Assembly: GCA_013396525.1 (NCBI GenBank)
Contig: VWYX01000083.1
Span: 1,096,699 to 1,160,698 of the forward strand
Length of the DNA: 64,000 bases
Direction: 5' to 3'
Origin: Chaetorhynchus papuensis
Lineage: Eukaryota > Chordata > Aves > Passeriformes > Rhipiduridae
The notes beneath the pieces are model-generated. The model was not told the origin of the DNA. It saw only the letters and a list, made by a program, of their open reading frames with translations, and searched no databases. Position 1 is the first letter of the stretch. Each line of letters begins with the position of its first letter. This document shows, piece by piece, positions 1 to 12,795 of this stretch. Position numbers and translations under genes: made by a program.

Positions 1-600
1 GCCTGCACAGGTTCATCTGCCCTGTGTTCGTGCCTCCACCCCTCACAAGCACAGCCACCTGCCAAAGGAAACTGCAATTTTTATGAATGTCTTGAATTGC
101 AGCCAGGTAATTGCCTTCAGGAAATTTTCATGTTGCTAAATGATAATCTATAGAAAGTGAATGAGGAAGACAGGCTGGAGGGGGGAAGCTAAAAACTTTA
201 TAGTACTATAAACAACCATCTTGATTTAGAAGCTGTGTGTAGGAAGATCTAGGTGTGATCTTCAGGGAAATAGTCTGTTCTGTAAGTGCTAATTCCAGGA
301 GGATACTTTGCCTTTGGTGGGTATACACAATGTCTGCGTACTGGACTCAACACACTGAATTTTGATCCTGAACTACCCAAAATTAGCATTGAGCAGTATC
401 AGCCTGCTGCACCAGTGCTGAGTGTCAAAACTTTGCATGTGACTTTTCAAGAATTCAAAAAACATCTCTGCTGAAGAGGCTGTTTCCTCAAGCTGACTTT
501 CACATTCATTTTTGGTTTTTTCACTGCTATTAATTTATTTCCTGCATTCCATTAAAAATGGCATTTACAGGTCAAGGAGCACTAAAATGATTTCATTTGC

Positions 601-630
601 AAAAAAAAAAAAACAAAACAAAACAACAAC
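601..630 (+). repeat. A-rich low-complexity run
   Basis: Thirteen consecutive A residues are followed by AAAC and AAC units. It could be a worn retrotransposon tail, but no recognisable element lies directly upstream, so I treat it as simple sequence. Confidence 0.8.
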
Positions 631-849
631 CACTACTGAAAAACAACAGCAAAATCCTCTCTGCCTTTGTTGATTGTGCAGTTTACCAAAGATTTACATT
701 TTTCACATCTGTTGCCCTCCCATTATAGTTTTCATCTTGCATGTAAAATTGATACAGCAAGATAAACAATCTCTCAATGGCTGGAGAAGGAAAGCTTAAT
801 AATAGCTCTGATTATTTTTTTAACCAAAATAATGTAAACCAGCCTGTGT

Positions 850-1060
850 TTTTTATGATGTCACAACCAGTGGAGAGATTGACATTATCACATTAACTGC
901 TAATGTATAAATGCAACACTAATGTACTAGAATTAAAACTTTGTATAATGACCTTCCCTTGGTTCAGCCATTAAAAATACATTAATACTCTGTCTTGCAA
1001 ATTGGACCTGATGCAATTTTATTCATCAATAACTACTTTCTGGAGTGTTTTGTTTGTATG
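850..1060. promoter_or_regulatory. Possible conserved noncoding block, AT-rich
   Basis: The block is dense in TAAT/ATTA homeodomain-type cores and contains no interspersed repeat or simple repeat. This texture is common in conserved enhancers of vertebrate gene deserts. There is no direct evidence of function here; the call rests on texture alone. Confidence 0.25.
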
Positions 1061-2389
1061 GATATCTGTGTTTATTCTCTGAAAAATTATTCTGACTTCG
1101 TCTTTTGCAAAGCAGAAGTCAGCAACATCTCAGGTGCACTTATATAGCCTTTATTTTATTTTTGTTTGCAGGAACAGTAGCCAGGACAATGAAACTCAGT
1201 CTCCCTCTTTCTGCCTTGTACTGAAGTTGGCCAGCTTTATCCAGTGCTGTGTGCTTCAACATATCCATTTGTAAAATTCGTGTGTTACCCGTTTCATGTG
1301 CAAATTGAAACTTAATTAACAGATGTTTGTAGCTACTTTCACATCCTCCTAGGAGTCACCCTCTGTGAGTGCAAAGCAGTTGTTGCTGGGACGTGAGAAC
1401 ATTGGAGCAGAGGCTTTTTTGGAGATGGAGAACAGGTTACAAAGGGCTACATGGGGGGTTACTTTGTTTTTTTTTAGATACTTTGCAATCTCTTAAAAAA
1501 ATCCCCATTTTGAAGCAGGCGGGGCACAAGACAGCAAAAGATACCTCCCATATAATAGGTGTTATTTCTTGCATCCCCTTTCTACAACCTGCATGCATCA
1601 AGGTTTTAAAGCTCTTAAAGCAAGCTCTGAGTTGAACAAAAAGACTGCTGGAACAGCAGTGGGCATGTCGAAGCACACTTGAAGATAACAGCTGTCAGGA
1701 CACAGGAGATGAAAATGCAACCAAGTACACAGGCTGCAGGAAAACTTGGCCTTGGGCATTTTGCTTTCACTTCAGTAGTTTTAACCCTTTGTACTCCAGA
1801 AATGATTTTTAAAGTTGGGGGAGCACAAAGGAGGAGAAAATCCTTTGTGAGCTGTTTCTGAAAGTTGAAAATACACAAATAACTAGTAAATAGCTGCTGG
1901 GTCACTGTTATAAAGTACAGGCAGGGCTGCATTTAGACAGCTTGGCTTTTATCTGATTGTGAGCTGTGTGTGTACTTCCTCATACGGGAACTACCGCCAA
2001 CCCAATTTTAATCAGTTGCAATTTTGGTTTTGCATCTAAATTAGAATAGCTTGGATTGAAGGGGAAGTGAAAAGAAATGTCTGTCAAAGCATTTCTATAA
2101 AGCAAGAACTCTTTCACTTTAGTTTCATCGTGCATCTTCAGTCTGATATTCTTCATTTTACCCAAATATTACCAGGATTATTACTCTAGTGTATTTTACA
2201 TCAGCTTTCTGCTTGCAAAGCTAAATAAACAGTTCGTGAGCCATGCTGGGAAGTCTCCCCAAAGACCTTGCTCTTTAAAACATGTAAGTACAAGCGTGAC
2301 TCAGACTGGCGATGGAGAATGGAAACTTTCAGTTCTGTTGTTGTCTAGAATCCACCTTGATTTGGGAACAACCAAAAATATTCCTTCCT

Positions 2390-2715
2390 GATGACCGCTC
2401 GGGGGCCTCTGTGAAGAGACTCAGCGGTATCGGTTACTGCAAGTAAGCAGACACGTATTTGGCACATGCCTCAGCAGAGACCAACGTACCTCCCAGCCAA
2501 GCTGAGGGACGTTCGCAGGACAGCGCTTGATTTGTGGCTAAATTCCAACCTGTGACCCGGCAAAGCTCCTCACCACCGAGCCTGTTGCTCCTGCGCTTTC
2601 CACCTGCATTGTATCCAGTTAAAACGAAAATGGCTAAATACGAGTTTCTGCCAGCATCTGTTCCCGTGCCTGTTGTCTGAAACAAAGCCTAATTATCACG
2701 GCCCCTTCCTTCGTA
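2390..2715. other. CpG-bearing patch in a CpG-poor background
   Basis: By hand I count about 16 CpG dinucleotides in roughly 320 bases, clearly more than in the flanks, where CpG is scarce. The patch is too short and too AT-mixed to be a classical CpG island. It could be a conserved element, an unmethylated regulatory site or the remains of a GC-richer repeat. No gene start is visible: the minus-strand frame at 2434-2685 resembles nothing I know. Confidence 0.35.
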
Positions 2716-4439
2716 TTTTCTTTTGACTTACCCAGTTGTCTACAGCTTTGATATCTAGAGCATAAATGCCAAGGCTGAAACGTGCATTCAATTAGATGAC
2801 TCTTGACTGACCTACATAACAGTTCATTCATGAGATAATGTGACCTGGAGTCATGGAGATAGAAGCCAGTTGATTGAGCTGGCTTGGCTGTGTACGCTGC
2901 AAACTCTCCAGTGATTGAGGAATCATCTAAAATTAGCCATATGCTGTACGTTGTCGAGAGCCTTTCAGACCCGGCTCTGTTTCAGAGATTTTTTTTTTTT
3001 TTTTTTATGAGATGGGCGTATACTTTGTCACATTGTAATTCTTTAATGCTTAACTTTATTAGCATGAGGTACTTGGGTATCAAATAAAACCAGCAAGTAA
3101 GTGATTTATGCTTAAGGTCTGCTCTCAGTTCAGGGCGTAGGTAGCCAGCCACCCATGTAGGGGCGATAGCACGCTCAGTATTTACCACTTCCTTCAGAGA
3201 GCTACAAAATGGTGCTTTTTGAAGATGAACCTCGTTGTGCATGTAAATCCCAATTGCCTATTACTGCGCCGCAAGTTAAAATGTATTTTGTATTAAAGGT
3301 TATTGTGTGTTTCTAGAGAACCACGGGGTGTTTTCCCTAGCTTTTGCCTACTACATTTGTGAACTTGCAGCTTTCAGCTGTGGGGAAAAAAAAAGTTAAC
3401 CAGGGAGCGAATGGTTTCAGCGTAACGATTAAGCGACAGTTTTTGTATTGCTAAGCCACAAAGGAAGCTCAGATAAAGGTTGTAGGTCGAAAAGAAACCT
3501 TGAGGAGCATGCTCGTGAAGTGAGGCACTTCAAGAAAAGCTGCAGCTGTCACTTCCACATCTGAGGGGCTGTGAGGTATTTCAACCATTTTCTTATTCTG
3601 TCTTGTCTTAAAGATTCATTACCAGAATAATGTGAAATTATCTGGTGTCCTCTGGGGCGTAAGTTGTTCTATTTTTATTTTTTCCCTCAGTAAGTGTGGT
3701 AGGAGCAGTCTGTGCTCTGTCATGTCCAGTTCCTCTCAGATGGAGCCTCTTCGGTGCTGACTGACGCGTGTCGCGAGGAGGACGGGGGGACATTTTGTAC
3801 AGAGAACTTGTGGGCTCTTCAAAACATATTTGGGGCACAGCACCATGGTTCCTGAGGCTTTCTCTCTTAGTAGATGCATCCCGTGGGGGTTTTAGGTGCA
3901 CTTAAAGAGCAGGTTGCTTGCTGCCTCCTTCTCTGTCTCTTCCATGAGCTGGTTCTGTGGTTAACTCTGTGCTGACACAGTGGTGATCCTCTCTTGGGGA
4001 GGGTGAAGATTAATCAAAATGCTGAGGAGCTGGCTGTCAGATGTCCAGCAGGAGGTTTCCTGAGAGCCTTTTTGTGAGTTTCTTAGGGGTTTGGTTTGGT
4101 TTTTTTTTAGTTTACATTGTATAAGAAATAATAAGGAAGTGACAGCCTGCACAGCAGTAAAAAGGCATTTAATTTATTCTTTCACATCGTACATTTTGCA
4201 GTGCTTTTCTATGATCTTTTTTTTGATGATGCCTATACATTGTTTAGCTTTGAGTGAATAAATTGTTGGGAATGCTGGAGAGAGGAGCAGCAGAGAAACT
4301 TTTATATTTTGCACGAGTTTTTTGGTTCAGACAGACCACTTGGGCTCCAAGCTGAGGCTGAAATTGCACAGGGCCCAATTAGTGCCTGTTACTTTTGCTG
4401 TTTGCTCTTGATCGGTTGCAGAGACAGAGGTTTAATTAA
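2641..4439. other. Unique noncoding DNA, no gene seen
   Basis: Beyond the end of the CpG-bearing patch and the T-run, I see no repeat family, no RNA gene and no credible open reading frame. Some CpGs are retained near 3757-3780. Confidence 0.65.
2989..3006 (+). repeat. Poly-T run
   Basis: An uninterrupted run of about 18 T residues. On the minus strand this is a poly-A run, but no retroelement body is recognisable next to it. Confidence 0.85.
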
Positions 4440-4760
4440 GCAGAAATGGGGATGTGGAGTTAATGTTCATTATAACTAAAATCGAAACAGCTGTTTACCT
4501 TGCTGAAGCCTTGTGTGTTAATGTCCATAAATCTCACCTCGAGGAGAGCTCGGAGGAGCCAGCCCCTGTACACGCCTTTCCAGATACTGTGTGATATCAT
4601 TTTACATACTCATTTTCACTACGTTTCCTAATCATATTAATTAACACATTAGGGTATAATTCTTATTGTCTGCAGAAATTACTTCAATTAAAACTATTAA
4701 CATATTATCATGATTGTTGTAGTATTTGCAATTTGTTTTGTTACTACTCAACAACTACTC
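4430..4760. promoter_or_regulatory. Possible conserved noncoding block
   Basis: The block combines TTAATTAA and ATTAATTAA cores, a CAGCTG E-box and several retained CpGs near 4540-4580, with no repeat sequence. It reads like a deeply conserved enhancer, but no alignment is available and the boundaries are approximate. Confidence 0.27.
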
Positions 4761-7700
4761 CAGCGTATTTCAAATGTTTGAAATCAGCATAAAATTGCCA
4801 TGGCTGTGCTTTTCCTCTTAACTGTCACATCAGGTCTCACTGTAAACTTCCTGAATAAGCTGTTGTTTCTGTGCTGGGGTTTCCTCTGTGAGAAACAAAA
4901 AAATGTGTGAGAGGCCATGACTCTCCTACAAGGTGAGGCTAGAAAGATTTTGTCTTGATGAGGCTCTGCAGTGCCTAACAGGAGTGTGATCACTGTGCAA
5001 ATACATATGGAAAGAGTAAATAATTACAGTGGAGCACAAGACAGTAATGGATAGAAACTGGTCACATTCATGTTAAAAAATTAGTAGGTTTTTTGCTTTT
5101 TTTCTTTTCTCAGTCAGAGCTGTGAGTTTCTGGTCTGGCTCTCTTGGAAGAGGAGTGAAGGCAAGAGGCTAGCTTTAATGTTGAACATTTTCAGGCAAGT
5201 GAAATGTGCTCCCTGTGTGAGAGGCCAAAACTTGTTGTTAGTGTAATTGAAATCTTAATGGTCTTATCAAAGATTATTATTATTATTATTATTAATTCAG
5301 ATCGACTTATTAAGAGAAAAGAAAGAACACTGTTATGGGGGAGGAAAGCTTCAATAATACATTTTAAATTAATATAGACACATTTCTGAGTGTCTACTCC
5401 TATCCAAGGTGTTTTGCTCGCCCTTACTCCATGAGCTTTAATTTTTGGAGCTGGGAAGTGGATAGGGCAAGTAGGCAGATACCAAGGGCTTCATTGGGAG
5501 AGGTACCTTGATAGTGGGGGTTTCTTCTTCCTCTTTGCCATGATGAGCATGACGTTGATGGTTTCCTAATCCTCATTCTGAGTTCTACTTCTGGCCGTTT
5601 TAATGGGGTTTCTTAATGTTTCCTGACATTCTTTTACACCTTACTCTTTCTCCCTTGGATTGCAACACCCATTCAATATGTATGGGATGCCTTACATATG
5701 TTGGATACTTTTTCTGTCTTACCCTAAAACCACAGATTTGCATTTTGTTAGGCAGCTCTGGGTGAGTCTTGGTAGCCCTGGGGTCTTGAATATCAGTCTG
5801 TGCCCTGGCTGATACCTGCTCATGCCTCCACTCCTCTGCACTGTACCTTGTGCTGCCTGTTCCGAGCTCTCCATTGTGATACCAGCTCTGTGTTCCTCTG
5901 CACTCTGTTGTTACCTTTTGGGATCATAAATATTTCACCCTGTGCAGAGTAACTGCGAGTTACTACTGTCTGTATAAAAAGCACACATAAACCACAGCGT
6001 TGTGCAAAGACAAGCAGAAGCAAAATATATTGGGCAATAGCCACCTGGCCATTAAGAAAATTGCTGCCACAGCTAAAGCAGCTAAAATGAAGCTCCAGGT
6101 TGGGCAATACAAGTGTAGGCAAGCCTGACATGCCTGGGGCTGGGGATGTGCAGGCTCAGCACAAAGTCTGTGTCCTATTACTGATCACTGGGCTATAGAA
6201 CATGAATGAGATCGCTGTTTGGGTTTACCCTTATTGGCTGGGTGACACAGGATGTCCTTTCTGGTGCTGGGTTTGTAGAAACGCCTTAAACTGTTGGAAT
6301 AGAAAGGGAGTGCTTTTTCTTTACAGAACAGGTGTGTATTGGTGTAGTGTTAGCAGGCAAGTTGAATGGAAAACAAGAAATTTTATCTAACTGAGGTAGA
6401 TAATTGCTATCATTATTCTAAGCCATATGTATTCTATTCATCTTCATGATATTGCTGTGACAAAGCTGTTATCCTCCTTTACAGATAGAGAGTATTTATC
6501 TACAGTTGCCCTAGGATGCCTCTATAGTCAATGGAAAGACATTTCTACCTCCATTTTAGTCCACCTGAAGTCTGAATTGCCCTCTAAAATGATTATTTCT
6601 CTTCACGGACTAAACAGGAAATCCCACACACATAAATTTAATAAATCTGAGCCAAAGAGATTAGAGATTTGTCTGCAGCAGATGAGTTTCAGAGCCTGTG
6701 CTTTCACAGCTGTTACTAGTAACTAGCTTAGCTTAAATTTATTTCATATATGGAATATATAGGTGACTGCTATAGTTTAGATTGTATCGTTATTATACAC
6801 CAAATTAGACGTGTCCAAAGGGCTGAGTGTGGAATTCTATTTTCATATTTCAGATGAGAAGATAATGCCCTAATCAGGTCTCGTCTATCTAATGTGCTCA
6901 GTGGCACTACTCAATTCTTTTCAGTTTGGCTACCACTCCAAACTGTTAAACCATCTGCTGATAGCAGCCGAAAAGATGACAATATAATAAATTACTAGAA
7001 AAAGTTAAGATGCCTAACATCTGCTCTCCACCCAGCTCGAGCATCTTCCCTGAATTGATGTTCTGTCATCTCTTGACACAGTAAGGGAAGATGCCTGCTC
7101 TGAAGCGGTTGCAAATTCAAATCATTTGCAGCTGGACCTACATTCCAGGCATCCATCCTAGGCCTAAATAGGGAATAACAATAGAGAAGGGAGAGGACAA
7201 AGGCAGGAGAACAAATAGCTTCTCAAAATACCTTAAGAAGTTCCTGGCCCAGGTAAAGGCCTTCGTCTACTCATTATTCATTATGATTAATGAAGAAATA
7301 CCTAATGATGGCAAGCAGAATTTTGCAAGACAGAAATAGAAACTGCTGCCTCTTCAGAACCACATGATTGTCTGTCCTGGAACTACGTTCTGCATAACGT
7401 TTTAATCAAAGAACAGTTTGCTTAGTAGCAATTGACCACATTGATTACTGCAAACAGAATGCAAATGTGTTCTAGATAAGATTATGTAGCTCTGAAGGTG
7501 CTGGTAGGCAGACACTGTTGAGAAAATATACACATAATATTTACTTAAAACGTTCCTGGAGCCTCCTTTGGTATTATTAGGCTGTCATGAAAATCTGCAA
7601 ACACATACTTATCAGAAACTCACTGCACAACATTAGGCAGTTAGTGAAGTCAAATATAGAGGGTGGATGCCATAGCAGAGCACAGTTAATGGTGACTTAA

Positions 7701-9600
7701 CTTACATCCAAGTACAAACATAATTAAATTAGGAAAAAGTCCTGAACCAAACGTAGGAGGTGTAGCCTGCCTGGAATGCAAAGATGAACCTGGATCCCAT
7801 CCTACGGCTTCAGCCTCCTGAAACAGAACTGGAGGAAACAGGAGTCCAGAGCTGAATCCAAGTTAAAAGGTGTAAAACAAACTACAAACTACCCACTTTA
7901 GTAGGTGCCACAATGTTCTACTCATTATTGTGGTACAAACTTACACAAAATTAACTGATCTAAGAGAAAAGATTTATGGACTGGAAATTTGGTGTGCATT
8001 AATTTGGGAGATTTGCCTTACATTAACTAAACCCAAGTTGTTTTCTAGTTTCCTTTTCTAAGATTTTTCAAGTCTAAAAACATCCTCTTAAGACATGATT
8101 TCTCTAAGCATGATAATTGATTTCTTCTCTGTTCCTAATTTCTCTCACATACACAGCCCTATCAGCTGCTTACACAGTGAACAGCTGAAGGAGGGGCACT
8201 CCTTCAGCACAGACACCTCCATAGTGATCTCCTGTGACTTTAAGCTCAGCGAAATTCCACTGGATCTAAATTCACCTTAAGCAGAAGGATGATCCTTGTA
8301 AATAAATATAAAATCATATAATGTAGTTACAATTCATAAAAGAATACAAACATAAAGAGTGTAAACACCTAAATACTCCAATAGCCTTTAGTATATAGTA
8401 AAGCAACTGGATTTGGTCCTGGAGAGTATATTCCACACTGTATTCCCATGAGTCCTGTTCTGCCACAGATCTGTCATCCATCCATCCATGAAAATCTATT
8501 CCTTCAGGTCTAGATTAGAAAATGCTTCCCCCTGTTTTTCCCCTGTAACAGTAGTGTTCATCACTCACTCTGCTGCTTCTCCTTACCTCCTTCTGTCTCT
8601 TGGTTAGACCTTGGGGCTGCTGGCTGCTGTTCCATAGAACCAGCAAGTTTTTCCTGAGCTAGACCCAGCAGAAGCAGTAATGAAGTTCTATTTTAGCTTG
8701 TGTGATTTGGCAAGCACTGGCTATGATGTGATAATAAGTGAAATAAGGAGCCAGCAGGCTGGGCTGGCAGCAGGAGCAGGGAGCACCGCAGTGATGGTTA
8801 ATATGAGATTCTTGCCATCAGTGCACCTGGATGTGTCTAGGAACAGACACTCAGGTTTATGTCATACTGCACCAGCCTGGAGAAGTCCTGAGGGGTTGCT
8901 CAGATGAGCTGGTTTGGTTTGTACACGCCAGTGCTGTTTGGAAAGGGTGCGAGAGTATAAATCTGTGTGCATGTGTGTGTCCCTGACTGACATATTTAAC
9001 CTAGTGCAGAATTAAACCTGTAGCTGTCACTGTCTCATCCCAGCGTGGTGACCAGCTGTGCCTGACTGATAGAACGGGCTGTTTTCCCTTTTAGGGGTAT
9101 TATTTATGGCGTTATCTTTCAGAGTAAGGTGTGAGACTGGTGTATTTGGCTGGATAGCAATGCCAGTATGTTCGTCTGCTACAGGGTAGAGGTGATGTTT
9201 CTAATCGAGCTGAGGCTGAATGGACTTTCCAAGAGGAACAAGGTGAGATTTCTAAACAGTTTAAAGGATTTGGTTCAGAACAGGCATTAATCAGTCATTA
9301 AAAAGCAATTGCAAATAACCATTACTATCTGTCCATCTCTAGTGTTTCTCAAGCATGTCCCTGAAAGCTCGACACCATTCTGCAGCTTTAGCAGTAATTT
9401 GAATGCAACAAATCGTACCTGCAAAGCACAGATGTTGAAAGCTGAAAAATCTGAAGGTGCCGTATGTTTCCTGTAATTGAAAGCAGGTGCCCTGAAGGAA
9501 GCAGAGATTCTGTTTCACTTTATGAAGTATCTAGTTGGCAGAGCAGGCAAAAAATACCTGCTAAAACTTCATTCACTAGGACTGGATAAAACAGATAAAA
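4761..9600. other. Long unique noncoding stretch
   Basis: Nearly five kilobases without a recognisable gene, transposon or RNA. The frames of 99 to 103 codons at 6427-6726 plus and 5820-6131 minus have no domain, compositional bias or splice context that supports coding. A TTA microsatellite is listed separately; a short CATC repeat lies near 8475-8490. Confidence 0.65.
5273..5295 (+). repeat. (TTA)n microsatellite
   Basis: About seven to eight consecutive ATT/TTA units form a pure trinucleotide microsatellite, likely polymorphic in length. Confidence 0.9.
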
Positions 9601-9601
9601 A

Positions 9602-9618
9602 CTGTCGTTTTTCGACAG
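9602..9618. repeat. Small CpG-containing hairpin
   Basis: CTGTCG and CGACAG form a perfect 6-bp inverted repeat around a TTTTT loop. It is short enough to arise by chance in a window of this size. Confidence 0.5.
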
Positions 9619-9621
9619 CTC

Positions 9622-9690
9622 TTGGGCTCCAACAAGGGATCAAGATCCTGTTGTGTTGGGCAGCAGAGACAAAAGGAATTAAGTCACAGG
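9622..9690 (+). repeat. Possible ancient amniote retroposon scrap
   Basis: The phrasing (GGGCTCCAACAAGGGATCAA followed by TCCTGTTGTGTTGGGCAGC) resembles the 3' part of an old CR1/L3-like element abundant in reptile and bird genomes, whose tail usually reads along the lines of CCATTGTGCTAGGCAC. The match is by memory and diverged, so family assignment is uncertain. It lies about 90 bases upstream of the younger CR1. Confidence 0.4.
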
Positions 9691-9775
9691 GTTTGGGGTA
9701 GTAAATAAATGGAACTATGTGTATTTGAAGGATGGGATGAGGGGAAGTACCATGATACCCAGACCTCTTGGTGTG

Positions 9776-10225
9776 ATTCCAGGGGACTACCAAGATGATT
9801 AGAGGGGTGGAACACCTCTCTATGAGGAAAGGCTGAGAGAGTTGGGACTTTCTCATCCTGGAGAAGAGAAGGCTCTGGGGAGGCCTTATTGCACCTTCTA
9901 GTTCCTAAAGGGGGCCTGGAGAGAGCTGGGGAGGGACTTTTGACAGGGATGTGTGGTGATAAGAAAAAAGGAAATGACTTTAAGCTCAAAGAGGACAGGG
10001 TTAGGTTAGATATTAGGAAGAAATTTTTTTCTCTAAAGGCAGTGAGACATAGGAACAGGTTACCCAGTGAAGTTGTGGATGCCCCATCCTGGAAGTTTTC
10101 AAGGCCAGGTTAGACCAGGAGTGGAGCAACCTGTTCTCGTGGAAGGTGTCCCTGCCCATGACAGGGGGTTTGGAACAAGATGATTTTTAAGGTTCCTTCC
10201 AGCCCAAACCATTCTGTCACTCTGT
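9776..10225 (+). mobile_element. CR1 retrotransposon, 5'-truncated, plus strand
   Basis: This is the 3' portion of a CR1 non-LTR retrotransposon. It carries the end of the ORF2 region and the 3' UTR: the segment with AGATGATTAGAGGGGTGGAA, the TGGAGAAGAGAAGGCTC block, the run around TTAGATATTAGGAAGAAATT, the GTTGTGGATGCCCCATCCTGG block, and the ending GGTTCCTTCCAGCCCAAACC followed by degenerate TTCTGT/TATGATA octamer-like units. About 450 bases remain of an element that is several kilobases when full length, the usual outcome of abortive reverse transcription. It has no coding capacity. It is one of the better preserved copies here, so probably one of the younger ones. Confidence 0.93.
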
Positions 10226-12051
10226 TGTATGATAACCCTTCCTAGTGCAGCAGTGAAACCAGACCCAGCATCTCCATCACTTTGGGTCTATTCCACTCTA
10301 GATTGGGGTGGCTGCTGCATCCCAGGTCTGCGTCTCCCAGTGGCCCCACACCAGACACTGATCATTGCTTCAGTGAATGCTTAGTATGGTAGGCTGCCAA
10401 TCTATCTTTTGCCTCAGTTGTTGTTTATAAGGAATCCAGGCCTAAAAGTTAATAAAAGCTATGAAAATCTGTGCTTTGGAGGATTACATTTTGGGAAGCA
10501 ACCTGTAAGGTGAAGCGTGCAGGGTAATGAACAGGAGAGAAGTGCCTGGTGAGCTGTAGCTGCAGCTCCACCTGCGGAGTTCACAAGCCTTTAGGGAGGA
10601 CTTTCCTGTGTGTCTGTGCCTCAGCTTACTTATGGGCAGTGGTAAAAGCCCCAAGGGTCCTCTGAGAATTATTTTGTGGTTGTTTGTGGGGGGTTTTTGC
10701 ATGGTTTGTGGTACTTATAAGACCATGTAAGATCCAAATGTTATATATGCCACAGGATTTAGCAGAATTGTATTCAAGATGAGCACAGTCTGTGAGTGTA
10801 GGTAGTACTTGATACTTAAAGGCAGAAAAACAAAATAACAGAAAAGCACCCCAAATCATCCAAATTTACTGATGTTTCCAGTCAGTTTTGTAGTTCTGCG
10901 AGCTGGGACTACATCCCCTTCTGTTCTGTGTTTTGGTGGCTGTAGCAAGGATAGAAAGACGAAACAACTTTGATCAAAACATTTTTCATCTCTTTTTCTA
11001 ATGAAACAGATAGTGCCTGCCACAGCATCATTATACAGTTATTTCATCTCTCTCAAAATACTTTTCTTAAGTTCTGAAAGTACTGACTGACCTGTGTGCA
11101 CCAGGCTCAAAGCTCTTGCTCCCATTTAAAGGCTCTGCAGCACTTTCGCTATATTCTTTCTCTTTGGATTGCCCACAGTTTTTTTTTTCCTCCATCAGTT
11201 CTAGGCAGACATTTTCTGAGACTTTTTCTTCTTTATTTCATCAAACTACCTGAAAGAAAGAAAAAAAATGTCCTTTCTTCACATTGTGACAGAGAACATA
11301 GATTTGGCTGAGAAAATAGTGATTTATGTTTACCACCTTTTTCTAATGGCCAAGAATAGATGGGAAAACTTGGGGGGAAAAAAGTGGAAGAAAAGGCCAG
11401 ATATTTAATATATGTTAGTCAGTTTTTCATTCTTTTTGACAATCTTATTTAACTGACTTAATATTGGATCTTAATTCCAGCCAAAATTTTAGAAACTAGG
11501 AATTTAATGACCACATCATTTCTCTCTGTGTAGCTTCCTATACATGAAAGGTCAATGTCAGTCAGACTGTACCATTTGGCATGAAGATGAATATAGAAGC
11601 TAAAGAGGATTTAAAAAATACATGATCTGGCATTTGAAACTGAAGTCTGGGAGTTGAGTCCTGCTTTTATTCCTTTATCTGCTGGTGACCTAGCACTTCT
11701 TCTCTGATGGGGTGTGTTTACAGATTTAGTAAGGTTTTTTTGTCCTACTGCACAGCAGTGGGGAAGGTCCTGCAGGGGCTAAGTCAGATTTTTAGGTAGG
11801 TTGAAGAATTGTCCGGTTGATGCCACCACTGTCCCTAGAGGGATTTCTGTGCAGAAAGTATGTAAAACAGGGTTAATACTCTCCACACCTCACAGAACCA
11901 GAAAGAGAAGTCCATTTACCTAAAAATCTTTGGCAGGGATGTCTGGTCCCCTTGTTTCTTGTTATTGACTGTAGAAAGAAGGGAAAGTGTCTGGGTTACT
12001 AATGTGGTGTTTACTGAGGCTTCTGTAGCGCGGTGAAACCCATCTGAGCAT
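10226..12051. other. Unique noncoding DNA, no gene seen
   Basis: No repeat family or gene is recognised. A weak MIR-like phrase lies near 11640-11690 (GAGTCCTGC followed by CTGGTGACCT) but is too short to call. The 146-codon minus-strand frame spanning 11962-12402 has no recognisable domain and overlaps a MIR scrap. Confidence 0.6.
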
Positions 12052-12100
12052 TAGTGCCTTAATTTTCCCATCTGTGAAACATAGGTTATGTCTTGCAGTG
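12052..12100 (+). mobile_element. MIR-type SINE scrap
   Basis: The phrase GTGCCTTAATTTTCCCATCT followed by GTGAAACATAGGTTATG parallels the conserved MIR core-to-tail segment (CTCAGTTTCCCCATCTGTAAAATGGG). Only about 50 bases are recognisable, so this is a fossil fragment. MIR elements are ancient tRNA-derived amniote SINEs with no coding capacity. Confidence 0.45.
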
Positions 12101-12795
12101 GAATCGTGATCCTTGCTGCCTCTGTGTTCAGAATGCCTGCAGAAAGAAGGCAAAGTTAAAAGACAAGGTGGTGTATTCTGATCAGGGTGGTGTTTGCTCT
12201 GAAAACTGCAACACACAGCCTGGAAGTATAGCACAGGTGTGGACATACACAGAGTGAAAAGGATAGCACTGAAATTAGCATTAAATGGCTTATAAGCCTT
12301 ATTTCTTTGTGCAGCCGTGCTTTTAGGTGGTGGAGTTTGGTATTTCAGGAAAGGAGTTGAGTATTTCCAATCAGTCCTGGACATATCCATTTTAATGTGC
12401 ACAGCAAAGGTGGAGGGCCCTGTGTTTATGATTTGAATACTTGCAAGCAGTCAGGGCTGTGTGCACAGTCCCTCTGCATCTGCTGGCTTGCTATTCTTTG
12501 TCTTTAGTTGCTCACTTTTGATAATTGCATCAACTTCTCAGTTGAAAATTACACATATATTAAATATGGCTTTATTATGCATTGTTAAAGAGTCAGAGAC
12601 AGCAGTCAGCCAGCCTGCAGAGATGTTGTTACACACATTATAACAAATGTTATAAAATTTCTGAATTTCCAAGCTTCTTTATGAAATGAAACCTGGCTAA
12701 ATAAGCCACATCTTCTTGTCTATCATCGATTTGTCAATCTCTGGAATCACACAAAGCTCCCTTCTGGCATTTTGAGCCTTTTGCACTTCCAGTGC

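Larger units (their letters stand above)
1..2384. other. Unique noncoding DNA, no gene seen
   Basis: This stretch is AT-rich and repeat-poor. Short open frames occur on both strands, for example 1615-1932 minus, but none shows a known domain, a signal peptide or convincing splice borders. An A-rich run and one regulatory-looking block inside it are listed separately. I see nothing else. Confidence 0.7.

Noticed and set aside
11640..11690. MIR-like phrase
   Set aside because: Too short and diverged to assign.
11962..12402. 146-codon minus-strand ORF
   Set aside because: No domain, no splice context, and it overlaps a MIR scrap; length fits chance in a 64-kb window.
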